Origin: Bos javanicus
Lineage: Eukaryota > Chordata > Mammalia > Artiodactyla > Bovidae
Assembly: GCF_032452875.1 (NCBI RefSeq)
Contig: NC_083877.1
Coordinates: 49,091,724 to 49,155,723 of the forward strand
Reading direction: 5' to 3'
DNA length: 64,000 nt
Shown here: positions 12,748 to 22,885 of the stretch, piece after piece
How the letters are laid out: every line of letters starts with the position of its first letter
Position numbering within the stretch: the first letter of the stretch is position 1
Notes under the pieces: generated by a model
What the model saw: the letters and a program-made list of their open reading frames with translations, nothing else
Told to the model about the DNA's origin: nothing
Database searches by the model: none
Made by a program: the position numbers and the translations under genes

Positions 12748-12965
12748 TTCCCTGGTGCTCCAGTAGCTAAGACTCTGTGCTCCCAATGCTGGGGTCTCAG
12801 GTTCTATCCCTGGTCAGGAAACTAGATCCCACATGCCAAAACTAAGAGTTTGCAAGCTACAACTAAATATCCTGCATGCCTCGGTGAAGATCAAAGATCC
12901 TGCATGCTGCAGCTAAGACCGAGCACAGCCAAATAAATAAATATAAATAAGTAAAAAACATTAAA
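12748..12965 (+). mobile_element. CHR-2-type SINE
   Basis: ACTTCCCTGGTGCTCCAGTA head, TTCTATCCCTGGTCAGGAAAC box and GAGCACAGCCAAATAAATAAA tail. Diverged. Confidence 0.85.
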
Positions 12966-13135
12966 AAAAATAGTAACAACCTATTGCTGATTCCTTAGTT
13001 ATAGTAAACATACCATCATAAAGCCAGATGTTAACCATAGGAGAAAGCAGGCAAGGGGTATAGAACAACTCTCTGTATTATCTTTGTATCATTTTTATAA
13101 GTCTAAGATTCTTCTAAAATAGTTTATTTAAATTC

Positions 13136-13400
13136 AAAATAAATAATCAAGACATGGAACCTGTCTTCTGTGAGTTTACACTGGAGTCAAGAAAATACAC
13201 TTTGAAATAAACACTTGCAATATAGCACAATAAGAGTAATAATAAAATTATGTACCAAATACAGAAGTATCCCCAATGCAGCCATGATTGTCACTAAGAA
13301 TTTAAGGGCTGATTCACTGAGGAGGGAAATGCCTGGAGCTGGGTTTTGAAGGATTTTTGGAGTTTGAAGAATGTAGAAGACAAGCCTGGAAAGGTCAGCA
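13136..13400 (+). mobile_element. Ancient mammalian repeat fragment
   Basis: ACCTGTCTTCTGTGAGTTTACA, GAGGAGGGAAATGCCTGGAG and GAAGACAAGCCTGGAAAGG fit the same old repeat class as 37040-37330. Family unassigned. Confidence 0.45.
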
Positions 13401-14295
13401 TGGAATCCTTTCAAGCAGTTTGGCATTGACAGAAGAGAAGTAAGGAAGAGACGAGAAGAGCACCACTTGGGTATTTGCTGCCCAGTTTTGGTGGAACCGT
13501 TGGTAACCTCATTATTGGTGGCTCAGGCTTGAGCATTATTGTCCACCAGAATTCCCTCCCATTACTCTCCACCCAGCTGTGCTGGCCATCTGCTTGGTCA
13601 TCTTGGACTTTGAAGTTGACTGGACCAAGTTTCAGGAGGTGGATAGAAAACCAGGAGGATAGAACCACAGGAGCTGTAATGTACACATGGAGACAAGAGC
13701 TCAGTGGCCAGGCATGGTTATTCTCTCCTAACTGGCCAGGCCAGCATGTCTGCCACCCCCATGATTGCAGGTCCAGGAGACACAGGGTGAGTAAGGGCTT
13801 TGTGCTTTGTTGGTGCTGCACCCCCAGTGTCCCTGTGCCTGGTTTGAGGTCAGCTCTCAGAAAAAGATTTGATGAATGAAGGAGAAGACTTAACCCCAAG
13901 CCCTCAGCCACAGGGAAATGAAGCAGAATGGGAACCTGACCTGGGACAGCCCACCCTCGAGTCTGGAAGTGGCTGACCTTCAGTGGGGATGGCTTCTCAA
14001 GTCATCTTTCATGAGACTAGAACAGGTGGTCCAAGAAGAGGAGGCAGTTAGGAGGCAGCTGAGAACTGGGGGTGGAGAAGGGTGTCGAAGGACCACGCTC
14101 AAAGGACTTGAGAAAGCAACATCAGTGAGTGAGCCCAGCAGATAGCGAATAAACCAACTGGTCAGAGAAGAGATGCAAACATAGAGGGAGAAGCCAAGGC
14201 CCTGAGAGATGCTGTGCTGCCCATGGCAGTGAGACTGGGGGAGCAGCAGATTTTCCATTTCCAAGGGCCCCATGGCTCCATGGGACCAAGGACCT
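13401..14295. other. Unannotated intron with long overlapping chance ORFs
   Basis: A 166-codon minus-strand ORF (13411-13911) and a 134-codon plus-strand ORF (13475-13879) overlap. Neither resembles a known protein or has exon borders. Confidence 0.5.
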
Positions 14296-14452
14296 CTACA
14301 GTGACCTGTAAAATGGAGGTAATCACACACACAGCATCATGGTTTGTGGTGGGATTGAAGCAACATTATCTGCACAAAGCTCCTAGCACAGTGCTTGACA
14401 CCTAAGTGTTCCATATTTACTTTTGAGATCATTATTATTTTATTGTTCTTAC
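14296..14452 (+). mobile_element. MIR SINE fragment
   Basis: MIR core and tail-like sequence: CTGTAAAATGGAGGTAATCA, GCTCCTAGCACAGTGCTTGAC, then ATTATTATT. Strongly diverged, mammal-wide age. Confidence 0.75.
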
Positions 14453-14762
14453 TAGATTCTCAGGAGAACAGAAATCTTATTACTCCACCTACAGCCTTGA
14501 GATGAGCATCCCCTAGCCTAGTGTGTCTTTGTTCCAAGGCTGACCCACCCGAATTGAGCTGTGGGCAACCAGGGAAGTCAGGTGTTGAGAGAGCTCTGAA
14601 AATACATCTTACCCAGCCCCACCCCCAGAAAATGGTTAAAGGTTCATCTTTTTACTTTGTCATTTAATCAGTGGTTTCACACACATTAACACTGTTTATT
14701 TAATTTTTTTGAAAGGGTACACAATACAATATTTGAAAGCATGTAAAGCAGAAGTGTGTTCA

Positions 14763-14980
14763 TGCTTGGTCACTTGGGTTGTGTCTGAATCTTTGCGACC
14801 CTATGGAACACAGCCCACCAGGCTCCTCTGTCCATGGGATTTCCTAAGCAAGAATAGGGGAGTGGGTTGCCATTTCTTACTCTAGGGGAACTTCCTGACT
14901 CAGGGATCGAACCCATGTCTCTTACATCTCTTGCATTGGCAGGTGGGTTCTTTACCACTAGCGCCACCTGGGAAGCCTTC
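14763..14980 (-). mobile_element. Bov-tA-type SINE
   Basis: Tail TGTGTCTGAATCTTTGCGAC, head CTTTACCACTAGCGCCACCTGG. Flanking AAGCAGAAGTG / AAGCAGAGGTG near 14746 and 14981 is a duplication with one mismatch. Confidence 0.92.
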
Positions 14981-15149
14981 AAGCAGAGGTGAGCCCTATC
15001 TTTAGGCCAGCTATCAGTTTCTTATGCAATCTATTAGAAATAATCCATTCTATGAATATATGAGCATGATGAATCCAAACATATGTATTCAAATATATTT
15101 ATACACACACAAACACACTGTTCTACATATTGGTTCTCCTCAATTAACA

Positions 15150-15298
15150 CTATATATATTTTTAATTGTCTGTACTGGGTTTTAGTTGTAGCATTCAAGT
15201 TCTTAGTTTCAGCACACAGGATCTAGTTCCCTGACCAGAGATCAAACCTGTGCCCCCTGCACTGGGAGCACAGGGTCTTAACCACTGGACCACCAGGT
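15150..15298 (-). mobile_element. CHR-2-type SINE
   Basis: TCTAGTTCCCTGACCAGAGATC and GGTCTTAACCACTGGACCACC read as a CHR-2 copy on the minus strand. Confidence 0.85.
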
Positions 15299-15655
15299 CA
15301 ATGAACACTACATCTTTAGAGCTAATTCTATAGAGTCCATACAGAACTGCATTATTCTTTTTAATGACTGGGTAATACTCTCTTTTATGGATATACCAAA
15401 AGTTACATAATCCTTTACTAATCAACTTTAAAGTTGTTTCAAACTTGACTGATACAAACAGCACTGCTGCAAATAGCTTCAAGAATATACCATTTCGTAT
15501 ATATGCAAATAGATGTACATGATAAATCCCTGGATGTGGAGTTGTTAAGATAATGGGAAAGATGCATGTGTAATGTCAGTGAATAATGCCAAGGGGTCCT
15601 CCATAGAGATGTTACCAGTTTACATGCCCACCAAGAATGTATGTGACTGCCTTTT
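15299..15655 (+). mobile_element. Old L1 3' fragment
   Basis: CTTTTTAATGACTGGGTAATAC, AACAGCACTGCTGCAAATAG and GTTTACATGCCCACCAAGAATG follow the L1 3' pattern (TTTTAATGGCTGAGTAATA...GTGCTGC). Diverged. Confidence 0.7.
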
Positions 15656-17232
15656 GCCCTACACCCTCACCAACCAGAATGCATATGGTTTTTTGTTTTT
15701 GTTTTTTAAAAGGATCTAGTTTTATAGCAAATATAAACATATGAGCAAAAGCCTTTTGCCCAGCTCTTTTTTTCCCTGAAGCCCAGTCTGTCTCTCCGAA
15801 TGTCTCTCTCTTCTCTGCTCCTGTACAGATATGTACATGCACACAAAGCCTTGCCCTCTCCCTGCTACAGTTTGACTTTAAAAGCTTTAATTCTTTCTTT
15901 TTCATATTGCAGTGGGTTTTCATCTTTGGTGGTTTCAATTTGCAAAAAAAAAAAAAAAAAAGAAAGGAATTCTTAGGTGAGTATTTTCACTGAGTCCCAC
16001 AGTCCTCAATTCAGAGGGTCTCTTAATCTTTGCAGAAGCGATTGCTGCTGCCAGTATGTCAGGACCCATTTCTTCATTAATTTTTCCAAAGCCCTGATAA
16101 TACTGAGGGATGGATTCTGGGGCCAGTAATGCCCAGTAATTCGCAGTATTTACAGAGTTTCTTTGTCTGAGATCTCAAAGTACTTGACAACATTAAATCA
16201 TCATTCCCTTGGCTGTCTCAAAAGCATCTTTGAACCTAGATGGATGATGCAGAGAAATGAAAACTTTGCTTTCTAGCCAGATTGCCTGAAAGGTGACCCG
16301 GAAGAGAATGCAAATGGATCAGCATAGTTTCTACCATAGCAGTAAATAACTTTGGTTGCTCTAATTTTTCTTTTCTTTTTTTTTTTTTTTTTACCTTTTT
16401 TTAGATGCTTTTCCAGTGAATTATCTGTGTATAAGCAGCAAATAGAAAAGTGTCTCTTCCATGCATGTGGTAAAGGAGTTAAATGATATCCAGGAGTGAG
16501 TCCCTGGATGCAAAGAGATGTGTGCTCAGGCCTTCAGGCCACTCATATTCTCTCAGGTCTGAGTCTCTGCTCTTCTTTTCTATCTGAGAAAATGTAAATA
16601 CAACAGAACACAACTTCCATTGGCCCAGGAAAAGAAAGGAAGAAGGGAGACAGGGCAGGGGATGGAAAAAAAGGGAGGCCTGCAAGTGGAGGGGAAGGTC
16701 TAATTTGGATCTGATGTTTTCATCCCATATTGGACTGTCAGAAAGCCCAGTGCTGCCTCATGCATATCTGATCCCAGTGGTAAGTAACTGTCTTCATAGA
16801 TATTTGCTTCACTCCACCCTACTCCTCCCTACCTTTTCCCTACCCCATAGTCTCCACAATCTCCATATTCTACACACATTACGCCCAGAATATCAACCAC
16901 AGAGCAAGTATCTTAGTGGGAAAATGTTAGCAAATAGCATCTCATATTTCAGATACAGAAACCAAGGCACAGAGAAGCTGTAATTTATTTAGTGACATAG
17001 ATTCAGTGTTAGACACACATATCCCAAACTACATCTACCAGATCAGGAATTATCCATTCATAGGGTTGATTTTTAAAAATTATACACAAATAACACTGAA
17101 GAATGAAATGAGAGTGAACGTTACTGCAGTCCCACTGCCCCAATCACACTGCTTTCTTCCCCTCTCCATGTCCTCTGAAATTCTGAGCCTACATGCGCGT
17201 AAACTAGTAACTAGAACCGTGAGAGTATAAAA
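15656..17232. other. Unannotated intron
   Basis: A18 at 15944-15961 and T17 at 16376-16392. No exon candidate. Confidence 0.6.
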
Positions 17233-17480
17233 CTGTGGGCAAGAGCCCAGGCACTGGAGCCTGGCCACTTGTGCTTATATATATCCAATTCCACTGTTTG
17301 AGTAGCTGGGTCTTAGTTCCCCTATCTGTAAAATGGGAATATTAACAGTACCCACCTCATGGAGCTATTATGGAGCACCAATGAAATATCCATATGAAGT
17401 AGTTAGCAAAGTGCCTAGAATATAGTCTGCTTCTGGTATAAGTTAGCTGCTGATGCTGCTGTTATTTATATTATTATACA
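17233..17480 (+). mobile_element. MIR SINE
   Basis: Long MIR match: TATCTGTAAAATGGGAATAT, GTACCCACCTCATGGAGCTA and AAAGTGCCTAGAATATAGTC. Mammal-wide age. Confidence 0.88.
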
Positions 17481-17756
17481 ATTTTGCTTTCTGCTTTTTA
17501 AAATATATTGAAAGCAAGTATAAAAAAATATTGTTTGATAGATCACAAACCCTTACTAATCTGACTGCCCACTCCTGGTGGCACTGCTTCCTCTAGGTTC
17601 CCGGGGTGGGGGGTTCCACTGCAGAGGAACAGGCAGCATCTTTTAGGCCCTTTCCTTCAAGACCCTCTGCAGACCACACCTGCTATGGGCTTCACCGCTG
17701 TCCTGACCTTCTCACCCTTCAAGTCTCAGAGGTTTCAAGAAAAAAGAATAGAGTGG

Positions 17757-17800
17757 GAATATTGTACATCAACTATACATCAATTTGAAAAAAGAACAGG
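17757..17800 (+). mobile_element. L1 3' tail scrap
   Basis: ATTGTACATCAACTATACATCAATTTGAAAAA matches only the last 40 bp of the L1 3' end. Confidence 0.5.
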
Positions 17801-18156
17801 GTGGGGGAGTGAAGAGGTAACCACAGAAGATGCTGAACTCCTCAGAGTCCCCAAGGCCTAGGTGGCTTGCTGCGTCCATCTGGCCTGGGTGTTCTGATTA
17901 TTGCCTTTCAGAATGATGGTAATGAAAGACGTTATCATTCTGGTAGTTTTCAAACAAATTGAGTATGTTTTGCACTTTACATTTTTTTTAGCTTTTTGTG
18001 TTGGTGTAATTTCACATTTACAGAAATTTGCAAGTTTAGCACAAGTACCCTTTATCCAGATTTATCAGTTGTTAATATTTTGTCCTATTTGCTTTATCAG
18101 TCTCATTCTCAGTCTCTCTCTCTGCCCCCTACCATACACAAATGTGTGGATATGTG

Positions 18157-18184
<28 letters not shown>
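18157..18184. repeat. (GA)n microsatellite
   Basis: Fourteen GA units, with a CT-rich stretch about 40 bp upstream (18110-18122). Confidence 0.97.
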
Positions 18185-18187
<3 letters not shown>

Positions 18188-18429
18188 GGAGGAAGAAGAC
18201 ATTTCCCTTTACTCTTTCTCAGTGTGGTTTTCCTAGGAATATGGTCTCTCTCTTCTGTGACCACAGTACAATGATCATAATCAGAGAATATAATGTTGAT
18301 ACAAGACTTTCCTCCAACCTCCAATCCAGTTTTTGTATTTTTAAAGCTTCCCTTGAAAAAGCAGGTATGGGACAAAGATGATAAATGTATATCACAGCCT
18401 AATTAGGCCATTTGTTCACCTGGTGACCT

Positions 18430-18685
18430 TCTCACCAGAGTCATTCTTCAAAGCCCCAGCTCTAACAAGGCTCCCCTGAAAGCCTTTGTGTCTTCTCTCC
18501 CATCTGGCAGAAAAAAAACTTCTCTGCCCGGCAGCTCTCTGTGCAGCCACGGTGATAGCCCTTCTAACACACAGCTACCATTTATACTGTCTGTCCACAC
18601 TGGACTGTGAGCTTCTCAGGGTTCCCAGGGCCCCTTGTGTAACTGACAGATCGCTGGTGCTTAGGAAATGTTTGTTAAAAAAATG
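18430..18685 (+). mobile_element. L2 LINE 3' end
   Basis: CACACTGGACTGTGAGCTTCTCAGG followed by GTGCTTAGGAAATGTTTGTT is the diagnostic L2 3' end. Confidence 0.8.
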
Positions 18686-18912
18686 TATGAGCAACTTCTA
18701 TGTCCTGGCTGATGTAAATAGCACTGCAGTGAACATTGGGGGTTCCTGTGTCTTTTTCAATTATGGTTTTCTCAGAGTGTGGGATAGAGGTTGTGGGAGG
18801 TCCAAGAGGGAGGGGATATATGTATATATATATATCTGATCACCTTCATTGTACAGCAGAAACTAACACAACATTGTAAAGCAACTATATCCCAATTAAA
18901 AAAAAAAAAAAA
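18686..18912 (+). mobile_element. L1 3' end with internal deletion
   Basis: ATGTCCTGGCTGATGTAAATAG (end of ORF2 region) jumps to GGGATATATGTATATATATA and the terminal AACACAACATTGTAAAGCAAC, then A15 (18898-18912). Confidence 0.85.
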
Positions 18913-19065
18913 GAATGATCACATAGAATGGAAACTTCAGATTAGTTGAACTTGATAAAGAGTTAGATTGTTTCTTTAAATCTATATGCCGAAAATTCAG
19001 CGGTACACAATACAGGAGGTGAGATTATACATCCATCTTAGGAACATCTTAGGGCAGGCAGAAAG

Positions 19066-19085
19066 AAAAAAAAAAAAAAAAAAAA
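19066..19085. repeat. A20 homopolymer
   Basis: Uninterrupted A run about 180 bp left of the isolated GC-rich patch. Confidence 0.95.
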
Positions 19086-19261
19086 TGGGATCTTGGCTCC
19101 TGCCTTCCGGCCACTCCCTCAAACTCTTTTCTCCTCCCTCTGCTCCAAAATACAGTAACTGCTTAAAAGAATACAGTTATGTGCCGGAGACGTGTGTAGA
19201 CTAGACTCTCAGAAGAGCCTTGCCTGTGAGCATGAGAAACACAGCCCAGGATTTCAGCACT

Positions 19262-19420
19262 TGGCAGCCCCGGGCGCTCAATGGTTCCTGCCACGTTAGC
19301 ACGCAGTAACTTTCCGTGCCGGCTCCAGGCGGGCGGCGCGGCGGGGGCGGGGCTCTAAGCTGTCCCCTCGCAGCGCAGCCACCACCGGCGGGCGCCAGGG
19401 TGCTCCGCAACCGCTCTTCC
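19262..19420. promoter_or_regulatory. Isolated GC-rich, CpG-dense patch
   Basis: About 160 bp of CpG-rich sequence in otherwise AT-rich intron, with a perfect GC box (GGGGGCGGGGC, 19343-19353) and GGCGGGCGGCGCGGCG-type runs. It matches no repeat I recognise. It could be an orphan CpG island, an enhancer, or an alternative start site. No convincing exon with a donor was found. Confidence 0.5.
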
Positions 19421-19660
19421 TTGGGCTAACCAGAAAAGCCACATGTCCCTATCCAGGGAGCGCTCCTGCTGAGTTTGTGGCAGAACCTGGGAACTTCTAG
19501 AGCCCTTGAACTGGAACGTGGAGCTGTGTTACCTGGAGCTGCTCTTTCTGGAAGGCGCTGTCACCCACTAACCCTGGCAGCTGCTCCATGCTGATTTAGA
19601 TGTCTGAAAACAAAGACCGTGGTTGAGTTCAACCTTTATTGAGCAGGACTAGGGTAGGTT

Positions 19661-19933
19661 TTGGAGAAGGCAATGGCACCCCACTCCAGTAGTCTTGCCT
19701 GGAATATCCCATGGATGGAGGAGCCTGGTAGGCTGCAGTCCATGGGGTCACTAAGAGTCAGATACGACTGAACGACTTGACTTTCACTTTTCACTTTCAT
19801 GCATTGGAGAAGGAAATGGCAACCCACTCCAGTGTTCTTGCCTGGAGAATCCCAGAGACGGGGAAGCCTGGTGGGTGCTGTCTATGGGGTCGCACAGAGT
19901 TGGACACGACTGAAGTGACTTAGCAGCAGCATC
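19661..19933 (+). mobile_element. Bov-A2-type dimeric SINE
   Basis: Dimer with a TCACTTTTCACTTTC linker and an AGCAGCAGC tail. AGGGTAGGTTT (19651) / AGGGTAAGTTT (19934) flank it with one mismatch. Confidence 0.94.
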
Positions 19934-20002
19934 AGGGTAAGTTTGGACATTGTGATGGTATTTCATTTTCATGTAACAAATGCCTATTTGGCAGTTTGCT
20001 GC

Positions 20003-20140
20003 ATGCCTGGCAATTGTTCAAAACAGTTTTCAAACATGAACTCATTTAATCCTCATGACAGCCTATGAAGTCTGTTAGTATTATTATTTCAATTTGGGCC
20101 ATGCAGAAAGGTCAAGTAACATAGAGGCTGGGACTGGGTT
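20003..20140 (-). mobile_element. MIR SINE fragment
   Basis: AACTCATTTAATCCTCATGACAGCC followed by TATTATTATTTCAATTTG is the minus-strand MIR pattern. Confidence 0.75.
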
Positions 20141-20205
20141 TCTGCCCTTGTTTAAACTAATACTGCAATATCTTTTCCCCTTTCATATAGTCTACATTGT
20201 TTTTT

Positions 20206-20697
20206 CAGTTCAGTTCAGTCGCTCAATCGTGTCTGACTCTTTGCGACCCCATGAATCGCAGCACGCCAGGCCTCCCTGTCCATCACCAACTCCCAGAGTT
20301 CACCCAGACTCACGTCCATCGAGTCGGTGATGCCATCCAGCCATCCCATCCTCTGTCGTCCCCTTTTCCTCCTGCCCCCAATCCCTCCCAACATCAGGGT
20401 CTTTTCCAATAAGTCAACTCTTCACATGAGGTGGCCAAAGAACTGGAGTTTCAGCTTCAGCATCATTCCTTCCAAAGAAATCCCAGGGCTGATCTCCTTC
20501 AGAATGGACTGGTTGGATCTCCTTGCAGTCCAAGGGACTCTCAGGAGTCTTCTCCAACACCACAGTTCAAAAGCATCAATTCTTCGGCGCTCAGCTTTCT
20601 TCACAGTCCAATTCTCACATCCATACACGACTACTGGAAAAACCATAGCCTTGACTAGACGGACCTTTGTTGGCAAAATAATGTCTCTGCTTTTGAA
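20206..20697 (-). mobile_element. BovB (RTE) LINE, 3' fragment, minus strand
   Basis: The same region as the fragment at 9.8 kb but inverted. Read on the minus strand it gives PTKVRLVKAMVFP, WCWRRLLRVPWTARRSNQ and LGGIGGRRKRGRQRMGWLDG in one frame. That frame is broken by a single TGA after GHLM (about 20422), where the other copy has CGA, consistent with CpG decay. A 13-bp target-site duplication (TACATTGTTTTTT, 20193-20205 and 20698-20710) defines the insertion as a 5'-truncated retrotransposition. Confidence 0.95.
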
Positions 20698-20710
20698 TAC
20701 ATTGTTTTTT

Positions 20711-22068
20711 ACTTACCTACTTTTCCATTTGGCAATGATCTCATCCACATTGTTGTTTGGATCAATCTATAAATATGCATTAATACTTCCCATGCTCTCC
20801 AGAGAAGTCTGAAGAACATTCCTCCCTCTAAGTACAGTAGAATCTGGTTAGGGAGGTGAAACATCTACACTTTAGCAACAAAAGGAGAAGGTGAGAGATG
20901 GTGACCTTGAGAGCTTCAAGGAGTTGAAAGTAAGAGAGTGTCCTCTTACGGGCAGGAATGGTTGGGAAAAGCCTTACAGAAGGTAGATGGAACTCTTTGA
21001 AAATTAGATCACCTTTGGATAAATGGAACCAAAAGGATCAGCCTTGTATGGCCAATAGCTTCCTGGGCTTTGAGGCCTGAAAATACAGGCAAAGATATTA
21101 TGTACCTTCTCCAGAAGGTGTCTCAAGGAATGTCTATGGTTCTACAGCTGAAAATTATAAAGCCCTAAAGTCTTGGGTAGTTTGCTTGTTCTGCCATCTC
21201 ATGAGCCCTAGTGATGGTTCAGGATGCCTAACCATTGTGCTCCAATCTGTCACGACTCATATGGTGAAGTGATAACATAGAGATGCATTGGGGGAGTGTG
21301 GAAATACAGTGTAAATGTAGACAGATTTCAATTCAAGGAGACCCGTGAAGAAGCAAAGTAGTTAATGTGTTTAAGTTTCCAGGATTGTGAGTTTCTCAAT
21401 TCCCTTTTACGTTATGGTATTCTTATGCAGTAGAATTTAATTTTTTTAGCAATTAAAACAAAAAAAATATTTTTCAAATGCACTAATTACAAATGCACCC
21501 CAAAGGAGTCATCATGATACATTATCTATAATACAGGATAGCCATAGTGGTAGCCCCAAGATATTTTACACCAAAATTGGTCAAAAAAAGCTGAAATGAC
21601 TGCTGAAGTACAAGACTCTAAATTTGATACTCTATTATCAGAGTAATCAGAACTCGCCTTTGTCTCCAAAGAAGAATAATCTACTGAAGGAGATGTGTCA
21701 GTTTTGTCATGGTTTTATTACCATAATCATACTTTAAATCAAAGAAGCCATGACTGTGTATTGAATTTTGGGGAGAGTGCTTTTCATTATGAAACATTAC
21801 AGTAAGCGATGGACATGATTGCAATTAGAGTTTAGTGAACCACGGAAGGGACGATCCATGTAGGATACATCCGTGTGAAGTCCTTTGCCAGGAACAAGTT
21901 TTAACCTTTGTACAGCTACTGAGGGAAAGGTTCCAGGATTCCCTGTGAGAATATCTGTCAAGTTTTCATTTAAACAGGGAACACCTAGTTTATGTTTTCG
22001 AAGACCACTCCCTTCTTAAGCTGAGTACCTTTGGGCATGTATCAGCAGGAGGTGTTGGGAAAGATAAA
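20711..22068. other. Unannotated intron, 1.4 kb
   Basis: Apparently unique. No repeat or exon recognised. Confidence 0.6.
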
Positions 22069-22102
22069 TATGTATATATGTGTGTGTGTATGTATATGTA
22101 TG

Positions 22103-22152
<50 letters not shown>
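22069..22152. repeat. TG/TA compound microsatellite
   Basis: TGTATATATGTGTGTGTGTATGTA passing into about 44 bp of pure TA (22109-22152). Likely length-polymorphic. Confidence 0.97.
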
Positions 22153-22154
<2 letters not shown>

Positions 22155-22669
22155 AGCTTCAACCCCAGCAGATTAGCGAGATTTGGGGAAATGGGCAAGA
22201 CAGAAAAAAGAAATTTTTTTTCAAAGAAATTGTCCTTTCTTATCTCATTTAAGTAAATTTTGAGAACTGATATTTGGAGGGCTATTCTGGGTTGGGGATT
22301 GGGGGGTGGGGAGGAAGGGATTGTGTTTCAAAAATAAAATTCACAAGAAAGATGACTTTTCTCTTGAAATGGGAAAGTAAATTATTTTTATTTTTGTCAC
22401 CACAGTATGAAAAACATATTACCTATGTGTCCTAACTTTTATAAAGCTCTTTTATGGATAATAAATACATGGAGAAAGTTGTATCCCCATAATTTTATAA
22501 TGAATCAAAGCTTGGTAGGGTCAAATACAGCATGAGTAGGAACCCTGCCTCCTAATATTTTAATTCAATCACTCAACATTTGACGTGCAGTTCCACCTTC
22601 ACTGGTTTAAGTAACCATCAATGGAAATTACTTTGAAAAACAAATTCCAGAAAGTTCCAAAAGGAAAAC

Positions 22670-22885
22670 TTTGATTTTTCTTGGTCCTGGCAACTATTTA
22701 CATGGCATTTATATTGTATTAGGTATTATAAGTAAGCTAGAGATGATTTAAAGTATACAGGAGGATATGCATAGAATATATGCAAATACCATGCCATATT
22801 ATGTCAGGGACTTGAGAATCCTTGGATTTTGGTATCTGTGGGGGTCCTTGAACCAATCCCCTGTGGATGCTAAGGGACAGATGTA
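22670..22885 (-). mobile_element. Tigger-type (MER44-like) MITE remnant
   Basis: AGAGATGATTTAAAGTATACAGGAGGATATGC, GGACTTGAGAATCCTTGGATTTTGGTATC and CCTTGAACCAATCCCCTGTGG resemble a Tc1/mariner-Tigger non-autonomous element. Family name from memory. Strand is nominal. Confidence 0.65.

Noticed and set aside
18142..18381. ORFs with RERERERE repeats
   Set aside because: Translation of the (GA)n microsatellite.
20327..20812. 161-codon plus-strand ORF
   Set aside because: It is the antisense of the minus-strand BovB fragment.
22016..22252. ORFs with IYIYIYIY repeats
   Set aside because: Translation of TA microsatellites; the same applies at 8.5-8.7 kb.
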